Below the pieces are notes generated by a model. It was not told where the DNA came from, ran no database searches, and was given only the letters and a program-made list of their open reading frames with translations. Positions 17,262-25,310 of a DNA stretch of 64,000 nt are shown here, piece by piece (within the stretch, counting starts at the first letter, position 1; every line of letters starts with the position of its first letter). Source of the stretch: Arthrobacter sp. NicSoilB8 (GTDB lineage: Bacteria > Actinomycetota > Actinomycetes > Actinomycetales > Micrococcaceae); assembly GCF_019977355.1 (NCBI RefSeq), contig NZ_AP024655.1, forward strand, positions 1,984,001 through 2,048,000. The letters are read 5' to 3'. A program made the translations under genes and the position numbers.

Positions 17262-18464
17262 ATGAGCATCGCATCTAACGAAACTGCCACCGACCATCCC
17301 GTTGATCGCGACTTCGTCGCGGATTACACCGTCGAGCGTGACAGTAGCCCGATGGTCGGAGGCGATAACGCTTTCAAGGTCGCGATCTTCGGGGCGAACG
17401 TCTCGACCGGGCAAGGCGGCCTGAACTTCGCGGAGAACTCGATCAAGCTTGGCAACTGGGGCGAGGTGCAGCATCTTGCGCAGAAGGCGGACCGGTACGG
17501 AGTGGACGGATTCATCCCCATCGCGCGCTGGCAGGGGCTCGCAGGTCCCGACCGCCCCTGGGGCCGTCAGTTCGAGACGTTCACCTGGGCGGCAGGACTC
17601 GCCGCAGTGACGCAGAACATTCAGATCATCGCAACATGCAACGTGCAGTTCATGAACCCCGTGATGGGCGCGAAGATGGTAACCACCATTGACCACATCA
17701 GCGGCGGCCGCATGGGGCTCAACGTAACAGCGGGTTACTTCAAGCCCGAGTACGATATCTTCGGCGTGGAACTCCCCGAGCACGACGTGCGCTACGAACT
17801 CGCCGACGAGTGGATTGAGATCGCCGAGCGCCTGTGGGCGAACGAGGAGCAGCAGTTCGACTTCGACGGCAAATTCTTCAATCTGAAGGGTGCGCAGGCG
17901 TACCCGAAGCCGGTGCAGTCCCCTCGCCCGATGGTGATGAGTGCCGGTTCAAGCCCCGCAGGGCAGGAGTTCGCGTTCAAGCACGCAAACGTCCTGTTCG
18001 CGTCGGTTGCCAGCGTCGAGCACAGCGGGGAGATCACTCCAAAAATCCGGCAGAAAGCTGACGCGGCCGGTCGCGAGGACCTCGGCCTGTGGGCGGGCGC
18101 GCACATCATCGTCAAGGACACCGAGAAGGAAGCACGCGCCTACGCCGACTACGTAACAGAGAGCACCGACTGGGAGAGCGCGCTTCGCTATCGCGAGATC
18201 ATCCGCAGCGGCACCCAGAGCTTCAACTGGGATGAGTACAAGCAGTCCGAGGACTACAAGCGTGACGAGTCGGTGAGGGCCTTTGGCCGCGCGGCACTCA
18301 TGCCGATCACTGGTACCCCTGAGATGGTCGTCGAGGAGCTGCAGAAGTTGCAGGCCTCGGGCATCACGGGCATCTGCACCGGCCTCGTCGACTATGACGA
18401 GGGCCTCGACCGGCTGAACGAGCAGATCTTCCCGCTGATGCGCGAGGCGGGCCTGCGCGCCTGA
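17262..18464 (+). CDS. LLM-class FMNH2-dependent monooxygenase (RutA-like)
   Basis: A 400-residue TIM-barrel flavin monooxygenase. FIPIARWQG, SGGRMGLNVTAGYFKPEYDIFG and MVMSAGSSPAGQEFA resemble the RutA/DszA branch rather than alkanal luciferases. With the flavin reductase directly upstream it forms a two-component system that could hydroxylate, insert oxygen into, or cleave its substrate. Type II Baeyer-Villiger enzymes of camphor degradation are also LLM proteins, but the closest resemblance by eye is to RutA. ATG 17262 follows GAAAGGA at good spacing. Confidence 0.9.
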   Translation: MSIASNETATDHPVDRDFVADYTVERDSSPMVGGDNAFKVAIFGANVSTGQGGLNFAENSIKLGNWGEVQHLAQKADRYGVDGFIPIARWQGLAGPDRPWGRQFETFTWAAGLAAVTQNIQIIATCNVQFMNPVMGAKMVTTIDHISGGRMGLNVTAGYFKPEYDIFGVELPEHDVRYELADEWIEIAERLWANEEQQFDFDGKFFNLKGAQAYPKPVQSPRPMVMSAGSSPAGQEFAFKHANVLFASVASVEHSGEITPKIRQKADAAGREDLGLWAGAHIIVKDTEKEARAYADYVTESTDWESALRYREIIRSGTQSFNWDEYKQSEDYKRDESVRAFGRAALMPITGTPEMVVEELQKLQASGITGICTGLVDYDEGLDRLNEQIFPLMREAGLRA

Positions 18465-18499
18465 CGACGAAGCGTCCATCCACGAAGGAGTGAACACAG

Positions 18500-19021
18500 A
18501 TGACTTTTCCTGATCCTAAGAAATTCCAACTCGTCGTCGCGGGACCGAACGAGTCCGGCGAAGCCGACTTCCTCGAAGTCGGCCCGGCCGCCGAGTTCGA
18601 CTTCCCCGGCGTGGCAGCGGGTGCCTTTTTCTGGGCTGTGGACGGGGGCCACAGCAAAACGAACTTCGGTGCCCCTCCAAGCAAGGTCGCCCTCGCAGGA
18701 CCCAATGGATCCACCTTCGGCATCAGCAGCTTCCCCGCGAACTCTTCGGGGGAGGTGGACGCGGCGACGCTGGACGAAAGCATGACCGCCACCGACGACG
18801 ACGGCGACGCCGGGATGCACGCGAGCGACACCATCGACTACGAGGTGGTCATCTCGGGCAAGGTGGACCTCGTACTCCCCGGAGGGAAGAAGCGCACGCT
18901 CGTTCCGGGAGACCTGCTCGTCATGGCCGGCGTGCCCCATGCCTGGAAGAACCCGTACGACGAGGACTGCGTCTACGTCGTGGTCACCGTCGGTTTCAAC
19001 ACCCCCGAGGTCGCATCATGA
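18500..19021 (+). CDS. Cupin-domain protein
   Basis: 173 residues with a C-terminal single cupin barrel: motif 1 around MHASDTIDYEVVISGKVDLVLPGG and motif 2 LVPGDLLVMAGVPHAWKN. The metal-binding set is incomplete for a classical dioxygenase, with one His in each motif. It is probably a small-molecule isomerase, binding protein or accessory enzyme. GAAGGAG precedes the start. Its last codons overlap the next gene by four bases (ATGA), indicating translational coupling to the lyase. Confidence 0.85.
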   Translation: MTFPDPKKFQLVVAGPNESGEADFLEVGPAAEFDFPGVAAGAFFWAVDGGHSKTNFGAPPSKVALAGPNGSTFGISSFPANSSGEVDAATLDESMTATDDDGDAGMHASDTIDYEVVISGKVDLVLPGGKKRTLVPGDLLVMAGVPHAWKNPYDEDCVYVVVTVGFNTPEVAS

Positions 19022-19968
19022 GTCTGACCTCACCCGGCAAGGCGTTGCGTGCAGTCTTCGACAGTCCCGAGACGGCGCTGGTGCCGTTCGGCGCCTTGCC
19101 GCTCCACGCTCAGATGGCGCAGCACGCGGGCTTCGACGCGTTCCAGCTCTCCGGCGGCATGTCTGCCTGGTGGCAGGGTGTCTCCGACACGGGATGGCTC
19201 ACCCTGACCGAGGTGGTTGAGCATGCAAAGCGCACTGCCCGCGCCGCTGACATTCCCATCTATTGCGACGCCGATACTGGCTTCGGTGCGCCCATCAACG
19301 TGCAGCGCACGGTGTCCGAGTTCATCGACGCGGGCGTCGCCGGAATCCACATTGAGGATCAGCGGGAGCCCAAGAAATCGGGCGGTGTGGCCGGGATCGA
19401 ATTGGTTTCCGACGCCGAGGCCATCGGACGACTGAACGCCGCCGTCGAAGCCCGCGACAGGTTGGACAAAGATTTCGTTATCGTCGCCCGCACCGACGGC
19501 TACGGTGCCGCCGGAGGCGGCGTCGACGAGGCGATCCGCCGCGCGCAGGTCTACAAAGCCGAGACCGGCGCGGACGTCATCTTCTACGAGGGATTCCATA
19601 CCTGGGAGCAGGCCGAACTCGCGCTGAAGGAGACACCCGGACCCGCCTACGCCGTCGGGGTTCCGCTGATCGGACGTAAGACCGTCGCCGAGATGACCGC
19701 GATCGGCCAGGCGATTCAGCCCGTGGCTTTCGTGCTACCGGGGGTCAAAGAGGTTTGGCGCCTGCTCATGCAGGTCAAGGAATCGGGCGAGGCCACACCC
19801 ATCGGCGAGTACATCGACCACTTGAACGATGGCCCCGACAGCATCGGCTGGGGCGCAATGTTCGGCCGTCCCTTGACCGACTACGTGCGTGAAACCGAGG
19901 ACAGGTTCCTCCCGCAGGAATCGCGCCGCAACTATGACAACAACGTCCACGTTGGAGAGAGCTACTAA
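19018..19968 (+). CDS. Isocitrate lyase/PEP mutase superfamily lyase, Cys-less variant
   Basis: A 316-residue (beta/alpha)8 enzyme of the ICL/PEP mutase superfamily. IYCDADTGFG carries the Mg-binding acid and GIHIEDQREPKKSGG is the loop that reads KKCGH in isocitrate and methylisocitrate lyases. Here Cys is Ser121 and His is Gly123, so C-C lyase chemistry using that Cys is unlikely. Oxaloacetate/acylpyruvate-type hydrolase or decarboxylase activity is a better guess. It starts in a 4-bp overlap with the cupin gene and its TAA overlaps the first possible ATG of the next frame. Confidence 0.88.
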   Translation: MSLTSPGKALRAVFDSPETALVPFGALPLHAQMAQHAGFDAFQLSGGMSAWWQGVSDTGWLTLTEVVEHAKRTARAADIPIYCDADTGFGAPINVQRTVSEFIDAGVAGIHIEDQREPKKSGGVAGIELVSDAEAIGRLNAAVEARDRLDKDFVIVARTDGYGAAGGGVDEAIRRAQVYKAETGADVIFYEGFHTWEQAELALKETPGPAYAVGVPLIGRKTVAEMTAIGQAIQPVAFVLPGVKEVWRLLMQVKESGEATPIGEYIDHLNDGPDSIGWGAMFGRPLTDYVRETEDRFLPQESRRNYDNNVHVGESY

Positions 19969-19985
19969 TGAATGAGGAGAAATTG

Positions 19986-20744
19986 ATGATGAAGGACAAA
20001 GCCGGCCTCGTCACCGGCGCAGGCTCGGGCATTGGCCGGGCAGGTGCCCTGGCGTTCGCAAAGAACGGCGCGCGCGTAGTGGTGTCCGATATTGATGAGG
20101 CAGCCGGGCGCGAAACGGTGGAGATCATCGCAGCATCTGGTGGGAAGGCTGTCTTCTTCCAGTGCGATGTCAGCGACGAGGAGCAGGTCAAGGCCCTTGT
20201 CGACGCGACGGTGTCCAACTTCGGGCAGCTGGACTTCGCTTTCAACAATGCCGGGATGAACGGTGTCTTCGCACCTATTGGGGAGACCGACAGCGCGACC
20301 TGGGACCGGGTCATGAAGGTGAACCTGTACAGCACCTTCTACTGCCTGAAGCACGAAGTCAACGCGATGCTGAAGACCGGAGGCGGTGCGATCGTCAACA
20401 CTGCGTCTGCTGCGGGCCTCGTCGGAATCGCCAACAACGCCCCGTACACCGCCTCGAAGTTCGGCGTCGTCGGCATTACGAGGAACGCGGCCATGGACTA
20501 CGGCCCCCTTGGCATCCGTATCAACGCTCTCACCCCGGGGTCGACGACGAGTCCCATGATGAAAAACGCCTTCGAGCAGAACCCGCCCGAATTCCGGGAA
20601 AGGATTCTGTCGGCGATTCCGATGCGCGGGCTGGCCGAACCCGAGGATCAGGCAGATGCGGTTGTGTGGCTCTGCTCTGACCAGGCCCGCATGGTAACCG
20701 GGATTTCCCTGGCGGTCGACGGCGGCTGGTTGGCCGGAAAGTAA
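19986..20744 (+). CDS. Short-chain dehydrogenase/reductase SDR1
   Basis: A classical SDR of about 252 residues. The cofactor loop TGAGSGIG, NNAG, and the active-site Ser with YTASK are all present, as is the C-terminal VTGISLAVDGGW. It probably oxidises an alcohol intermediate or reduces a ketone with NAD(P). A GAGGAGA site favours ATG 19986 (or 19989) over the overlapping ATG at 19968. It sits in the operon between the lyase and SDR2. Confidence 0.9.
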   Translation: MMKDKAGLVTGAGSGIGRAGALAFAKNGARVVVSDIDEAAGRETVEIIAASGGKAVFFQCDVSDEEQVKALVDATVSNFGQLDFAFNNAGMNGVFAPIGETDSATWDRVMKVNLYSTFYCLKHEVNAMLKTGGGAIVNTASAAGLVGIANNAPYTASKFGVVGITRNAAMDYGPLGIRINALTPGSTTSPMMKNAFEQNPPEFRERILSAIPMRGLAEPEDQADAVVWLCSDQARMVTGISLAVDGGWLAGK

Positions 20745-20786
20745 GTGGCACTGCCATCCGGATTAAAAGAAATGGAGCAACTGAAA

Positions 20787-21710
20787 ATGACCAATCTTGA
20801 TTTCAAGGGCCGGGTGGCAATCGTCACTGGCGCGGGGCAGGGAATGGGCCGCGAGCACGCAAAGATGCTCGCCTCCCGCGGAGCGCGGGTGGTCGTCAAT
20901 GACGTCAACGCGGCGAATGCGGCCGAAGCTGTGGCCGAGATAACCAACGCAGGCGGCACCGCAGTGGTTGACAGCCATAACGTCGTCAACGAGGCGCCTG
21001 AGATCGTCCAGACCGCCCTCGATTCCTTTGGGCAGCTTGACATCGTCGTGAATAACGCCGGGATTAACGCGTTCGGCCGCTTCTGGGAGATGGAATCCGA
21101 TACGTGGTGGCGCATCTTCGACGTGGCCGTTAAAGGCGTGGTCGGAGTCTCGCGTGCAGCCATGCCACACCTCATTGCCTCAGGCAGTGGCCGGCTTATC
21201 AACATCTCCTCGAACGGGGTCATGGGCGTGCCAACCGACTCGGCCTACAACGCCGCCAAGGCCGCCATCTGGGGTCTCGGCATCACCCTCGCCGCCGAGG
21301 CCCGCGAGGTGGGAGTTCAAGTCACCACCCTGATGCCGGTGGCCTTGACGCCGATGACGGAGGACGCCTTCCCCAACCCTGTCATTAAGGACGCCATGCG
21401 CACGACGGTTCCGGCGAGCTCGGTGTCTGCCTTCGTGGCGTGGCTGGCACACCAGGACACAACAGTCTTCGGCGAAACGTTTGAGATCGCCGGAGTCGCA
21501 GCCGGTCGCGTGGCAATTGCCGGCATGCCGCGAATGAAGGTCGAAGCACCTACGCCCGAGAGCTGGGCCGACAGCGGGGAGGCGCTCATGAAGGACGGCG
21601 ACCTGCGGGCATTCCGCACCGCGAGCGAGTCGTTCCGTGACCAGATGGTGTACTTGGCGCCCGAACTGGACGAGGTCCTCCCGGCCAACGCAGCAGACGT
21701 CTCAAGGTGA
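20787..21710 (+). CDS. Short-chain dehydrogenase/reductase SDR2 with C-terminal extension
   Basis: An SDR of about 307 residues. TGAGQGMG, NNAG, Ser followed by YNAAK define the fold. Beyond the usual end there is a tail of about 50 residues (ESWADSGEALMKDGDLRAF and on). The C-terminal half resembles SDRs that end in an acyl-CoA-binding-type tail, but I cannot name a domain. ATG 20787 was chosen for its GGAG spacing; an in-frame ATG also exists at 20772. Confidence 0.87.
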   Translation: MTNLDFKGRVAIVTGAGQGMGREHAKMLASRGARVVVNDVNAANAAEAVAEITNAGGTAVVDSHNVVNEAPEIVQTALDSFGQLDIVVNNAGINAFGRFWEMESDTWWRIFDVAVKGVVGVSRAAMPHLIASGSGRLINISSNGVMGVPTDSAYNAAKAAIWGLGITLAAEAREVGVQVTTLMPVALTPMTEDAFPNPVIKDAMRTTVPASSVSAFVAWLAHQDTTVFGETFEIAGVAAGRVAIAGMPRMKVEAPTPESWADSGEALMKDGDLRAFRTASESFRDQMVYLAPELDEVLPANAADVSR

Positions 21711-21786
21711 CCGCGTCGCTGCATCACCATCTCTTAGCGGCAAAGTCACGGCCAAAACTGGCTCTCAACTCAAAACAAGGATTCTC

Positions 21787-22530
21787 ATGAAGATCGGCAT
21801 TCTAGGAGCAGGTTCGATAGGCGCCACACTCGCCCGCAAGCTGAGTGGAGCCGGCCATGATGTTAAGGTTGCGAACTCCCGCGGCCCCGAAACCATCAAT
21901 TCCGACATTGTGGCATCGGGTGCCCGACCAGTAGAGGCAAGCAGCGCTGTCACCGACGTCGATGTCCTCATCACGTCCATTCCGCTCAGCCGGATGCCCG
22001 AGGTCAAAACTCTTATCACCGGCCTCCCGGCCAACACCGTCATCATCGATACATCCAACTACTACCCACTGCGTGATGGGCGGGTGGAAGCCCTGGAAGA
22101 CGGGAAGGTCGAAAGCGTCTGGATTACCGAGCAGCTCGGGCGCCCGGTTGCGAAGGCCTGGAACGCCATCACGGCCGGGTCCTTCGAAGCCTATGGAAGA
22201 GAAGATGGGGATCCCGACCGGATCGCGATCCCTGTGGCCGCGGATCGCGATCGCGACAAAGCGGTAGCAATGGCCCTCGTCGAGGAGACCGGGTTTGACG
22301 CGGTCGACGCCGGATCCCTGGCGGACTCCTGGCGCCAGCAGCCCGGAGCGCCCAGCTATTGCACCGACTTTACGCGCCAGAAGTTGCCCGAGGCCCTTGC
22401 CGCCGCTGATAAGGCCCGGCTCCCGCAGCGACGGGACATCGCGCTTGCAGCCATCACCGAACGGTTCCCGGACTATTCGGAAGTCACCGCCGACTACCTT
22501 GTCCGACTGCATCGGGCCATCTACAGCTGA
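21787..22530 (+). CDS. NADPH-dependent F420-reductase-like oxidoreductase 1
   Basis: 247 residues with an N-terminal Rossmann fold (IGILGAGSIGATLARKL) and the family motif VANSRGPETI that contacts the NADP phosphate, then IIDTSNYYPLRDGR. The family includes F420:NADP oxidoreductase, but many members act as imine or ketone reductases, so F420 use is not implied. AAGGA six bases upstream supports ATG 21787. A paralog with the same NSRGPET and TTNYYPFRDGR blocks is at 42705. Confidence 0.88.
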   Translation: MKIGILGAGSIGATLARKLSGAGHDVKVANSRGPETINSDIVASGARPVEASSAVTDVDVLITSIPLSRMPEVKTLITGLPANTVIIDTSNYYPLRDGRVEALEDGKVESVWITEQLGRPVAKAWNAITAGSFEAYGREDGDPDRIAIPVAADRDRDKAVAMALVEETGFDAVDAGSLADSWRQQPGAPSYCTDFTRQKLPEALAAADKARLPQRRDIALAAITERFPDYSEVTADYLVRLHRAIYS

Positions 22531-22572
22531 ACTCGTGACAATTCACCGTCGGCCGCAGGCCAAGGAGCAGAA

Positions 22573-23763
22573 GTGAACCGTAAGGAAGATGTAGTCATCG
22601 TGGGGGCTGCCCGGACTCCCCAGGGCAGGTTGATGGGCCAGCTCGCCTCGGTGTCCGCCGTCGAGCTCGGCGGGGTTGCAATCGCTGCCGCTTTGGACAG
22701 GGCAGGCATCAGTGCTGATGCTGTTGACGCCGTTGTCATGGGCCAGGTGATCCAGGCAGGGGCCGGCCAGAACCCTGCGCGGCAGGCAGCCGTAGCCGGG
22801 GGGATCCCGCTCTGTGCCCACGCTGTCACCGTTAATAAGGTGTGCCTGTCCGGGCTGAGCGCGATCATCGAAGCCAGCCGGCTGCTCCAGCTTGGAGAAG
22901 CGGAAGTGGTCATCGCAGGAGGCCAGGAATCAATGAGCAATGCCCCGCATCTGCTTCCCGGTTCGCGCGCCGGGCACTTGTACGGGGACGCCGTGCTGAC
23001 AGACGCCCTTGCCGGCGACGGACTCACCGATGCCTTCGACCACGAGTCAATGGGCCTCAACACTGATCGTGCCAATGACTTACTCGGCATCGGGCGCGCC
23101 GAGCAGGACAAGGCCGCTGCAGACTCCCACCGGCGGGCAGCAGCGGCCCAGGACGCAGGGTACTTCGATACGGAAATTGTTCCGGTCAAAGTGCCTCGTC
23201 GTCGGGGAGCGCCTGAACTGGCCGGCAGCGACGAGGGCGTCCGGCCGGACAGCACTGAGGATTCCCTCAGCAAACTTCGGCCGGCCTTTTCCCCCACAGG
23301 TACCGTCACGGCGGGCAACGCCTCGCCGCTCACGGATGGCGCTGCCGCCGTCGTTCTGACCACGCGCGGCTATGCGGAAGCCCACGGTTTAGAGGTCGTG
23401 GCGGTACTCGGGGCACATGGACAGATCGCAGGTCCGGACACATCACTGCCAGACAAACCCGCCCAGGCCATTGCGAAGGCGCTCGGAGCCGCAGGTTGGA
23501 CCGTGGGGGAGCTGGACTTCATGGAGATTAACGAGGCGTTCGCCTCCGTGGCGCTCCACTCGGCGGCGCAGCTCGGAATTGGGATGGACAGGGTCAACGT
23601 CAACGGCGGTGCCATTGCTCTCGGACACCCCATCGGCGCCTCGGGGGCACGTGTCGTCGTCTCGGCCGTGTACGAACTCCAGCGCCGCGGAAGGGGCAAG
23701 GCCGCGGTGGCCCTGTGTGGTGGAGGCGGGCAGGGCGAGGCACTGCTCCTGTCCCTGGGCTGA
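22573..23763 (+). CDS. Acetyl-CoA acetyltransferase (thiolase)
   Basis: A 396-residue degradative thiolase with all catalytic elements: nucleophilic Cys91 in NKVCLSG, INEAFA, GHPIGASG with the catalytic His, and the second Cys in ALCGGGGQG. It would release acetyl-CoA from a 3-oxoacyl-CoA intermediate, consistent with a beta-oxidation-like end of the pathway. It starts with GTG at 22573 after AAGGAG. The next start codon follows its stop by three bases. Confidence 0.95.
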   Translation: MNRKEDVVIVGAARTPQGRLMGQLASVSAVELGGVAIAAALDRAGISADAVDAVVMGQVIQAGAGQNPARQAAVAGGIPLCAHAVTVNKVCLSGLSAIIEASRLLQLGEAEVVIAGGQESMSNAPHLLPGSRAGHLYGDAVLTDALAGDGLTDAFDHESMGLNTDRANDLLGIGRAEQDKAAADSHRRAAAAQDAGYFDTEIVPVKVPRRRGAPELAGSDEGVRPDSTEDSLSKLRPAFSPTGTVTAGNASPLTDGAAAVVLTTRGYAEAHGLEVVAVLGAHGQIAGPDTSLPDKPAQAIAKALGAAGWTVGELDFMEINEAFASVALHSAAQLGIGMDRVNVNGGAIALGHPIGASGARVVVSAVYELQRRGRGKAAVALCGGGGQGEALLLSLG

Positions 23764-23766
23764 TAG

Positions 23767-24393
23767 ATGACTGGAGTATTTGAGCCAATGAAGGAGGCTG
23801 CGTCGAACAACGGCAACACGGTGGACTGGGCCGCCGAACTGCAGCAACTGCGGGTCCTCGTTGCCAAGCAGGAGTTGAACGAGAACATGATCCGCTATTG
23901 CCGAGGCATGGACCGCAAGGACCTTGGCCTGATGAAGTCCACCTACTGGCCTGAAGCGACTGAAGATCATGGCATGTTCGTGGGCCTGTCCCATGACTTC
24001 TGCGACTGGGCGTATTCCATGCGGCGGGAGTCCTCCCACAAGGCCAGCCACTTCGTGACCAACATACTCATTGAACTGAACGGCAACCAGGCAAAGCGTG
24101 AAACAGCGTTTATCTACCTGGCAGTGCCGGCCGACGGCGGCCCTACCGACCTGCTGTTTGGCCGATACCGGGATTTGTGCGAGCGGCGACAGGGGGAGTG
24201 GAAGGTGCTCGCGAGGACTTGCGTTTGGGACGGGGCGCAACGACTCGCCCCGGAAGCGGACGTCGCCGAGCTGTTCGGTATCCCACCCACGTCCAACTTC
24301 GGTGACCGCTATCCGCGTGACCCGACCTATGCCACGGATTGGGGAAAAGCATCCCCCGGTCCAGACTACGAATGCAAAGGAGCATCTCAATGA
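23767..24393 (+). CDS. NTF2/SnoaL-like protein 1
   Basis: 208 residues of the SnoaL-like NTF2 fold. A helical N-terminus (LVAKQELNENMIRYCRGMDRKD) is followed by STYWPEA and the strand FGRYRDLCERRQGEWKVLART. Family members are ketosteroid-isomerase/scytalone-dehydratase-type enzymes or accessory proteins, so a dehydration or isomerisation step is plausible. It overlaps the next SDR by four bases (ATGA). The broken gene at 43660 is a paralog that shares the STYWPD and GRYRDLCE blocks. Confidence 0.85.
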   Translation: MTGVFEPMKEAASNNGNTVDWAAELQQLRVLVAKQELNENMIRYCRGMDRKDLGLMKSTYWPEATEDHGMFVGLSHDFCDWAYSMRRESSHKASHFVTNILIELNGNQAKRETAFIYLAVPADGGPTDLLFGRYRDLCERRQGEWKVLARTCVWDGAQRLAPEADVAELFGIPPTSNFGDRYPRDPTYATDWGKASPGPDYECKGASQ

Positions 24394-25310
24394 CTAGCGA
24401 TCAAATCATCGCTGGAAAGCACGTCCTCATCACCGGCGCCGGCCGCGGCCTCGGCGAGGCGTATGCACGCGCGGCCGCTGCGGAAGGCGCCCGCGTGGTT
24501 GTCTCCGACATTAATGCCGAAAGCGCCGAGGCCGTGGCGGAGTCAATCAACCGGGCCGGCGGCGAAGCATTTGCCCTCGCGGCGGACGTCACTGATTGGG
24601 ACAGTTGCCAGCGGCTGGTCTCTTCTGCGGTGGAACGCTTCGGGAAGCTTGACGGACTGGTCAACAACGCCGGCTACTTGGAGACGGTAACTGCCGGGCA
24701 GGAGACCCAGGAGCACATTCGCCGCCACGTCGACATCAACGTTTGTGGTACTTACTTCATGTCTGTCCACGGACTCGCCGCCATGGAGGGACGGGGATCG
24801 ATCGTCAACGTGACCTCGGGCGCGGTTGTGGGCCTTCGGATGATGAGCGCCTATGCTGCAGCCAAGGCGGCGATCGCCTCGTTGACCTTCGCCTGGGCCA
24901 CCGAGTTCGGCGCCGAAGGTGGATACATCCGGGTCAACGCCATGGCACCCCACGCCGACACGCCGATGATGACGGCGGGCACCGAGGCTTACACGAAGTT
25001 CTTCGGCGGCAACCCCGTCGCGCCGCCGCCTTCCACAAACGCCCCAGTGGTCGTCTATCTCCTGTCCGACCTCAGCCAGGGAGTAAACGGTCAGGTGGTC
25101 CGCTTTGCGAACGGGCATGACCTGATGCTGCTTTCGCACCCCGCCGTCGTCGACTCCGCCCTCACCCGCGAGACATGGACGCCCCTCGATGTCAGCGCGG
25201 CGTTCGATGATGTGCTGCGCGCCAGGATGCAGCCGTGCGGCCAACTGACGTACATGGACTCCCGCATCACGGAGCCCGAGCTGACGGAGTTTGCAGGAGT
25301 CAGCCAGTGA
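24390..25310 (+). CDS. Short-chain dehydrogenase/reductase SDR3
   Basis: An SDR of 306 residues: TGAGRGLGEAYARAAAAEG, NNAG, Ser with YAAAKAA, and a longer C-terminal part ending ELTEFAGVSQ. AAAGGAG just upstream fixes ATG 24390. It overlaps the genes on both sides by four bases (ATGA, then GTGA), so it is tightly coupled to the NTF2-like protein and the FAD monooxygenase. The tail resembles that of multifunctional hydroxyacyl-CoA SDRs. Confidence 0.9.
   Translation: MTSDQIIAGKHVLITGAGRGLGEAYARAAAAEGARVVVSDINAESAEAVAESINRAGGEAFALAADVTDWDSCQRLVSSAVERFGKLDGLVNNAGYLETVTAGQETQEHIRRHVDINVCGTYFMSVHGLAAMEGRGSIVNVTSGAVVGLRMMSAYAAAKAAIASLTFAWATEFGAEGGYIRVNAMAPHADTPMMTAGTEAYTKFFGGNPVAPPPSTNAPVVVYLLSDLSQGVNGQVVRFANGHDLMLLSHPAVVDSALTRETWTPLDVSAAFDDVLRARMQPCGQLTYMDSRITEPELTEFAGVSQ

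Noticed and set aside
21787..22530. Calling the NSRGPET proteins true F420:NADP oxidoreductases
   Set aside because: The family is broad and no F420 biosynthesis or F420-dependent partner is visible, so only the fold-level name is used.
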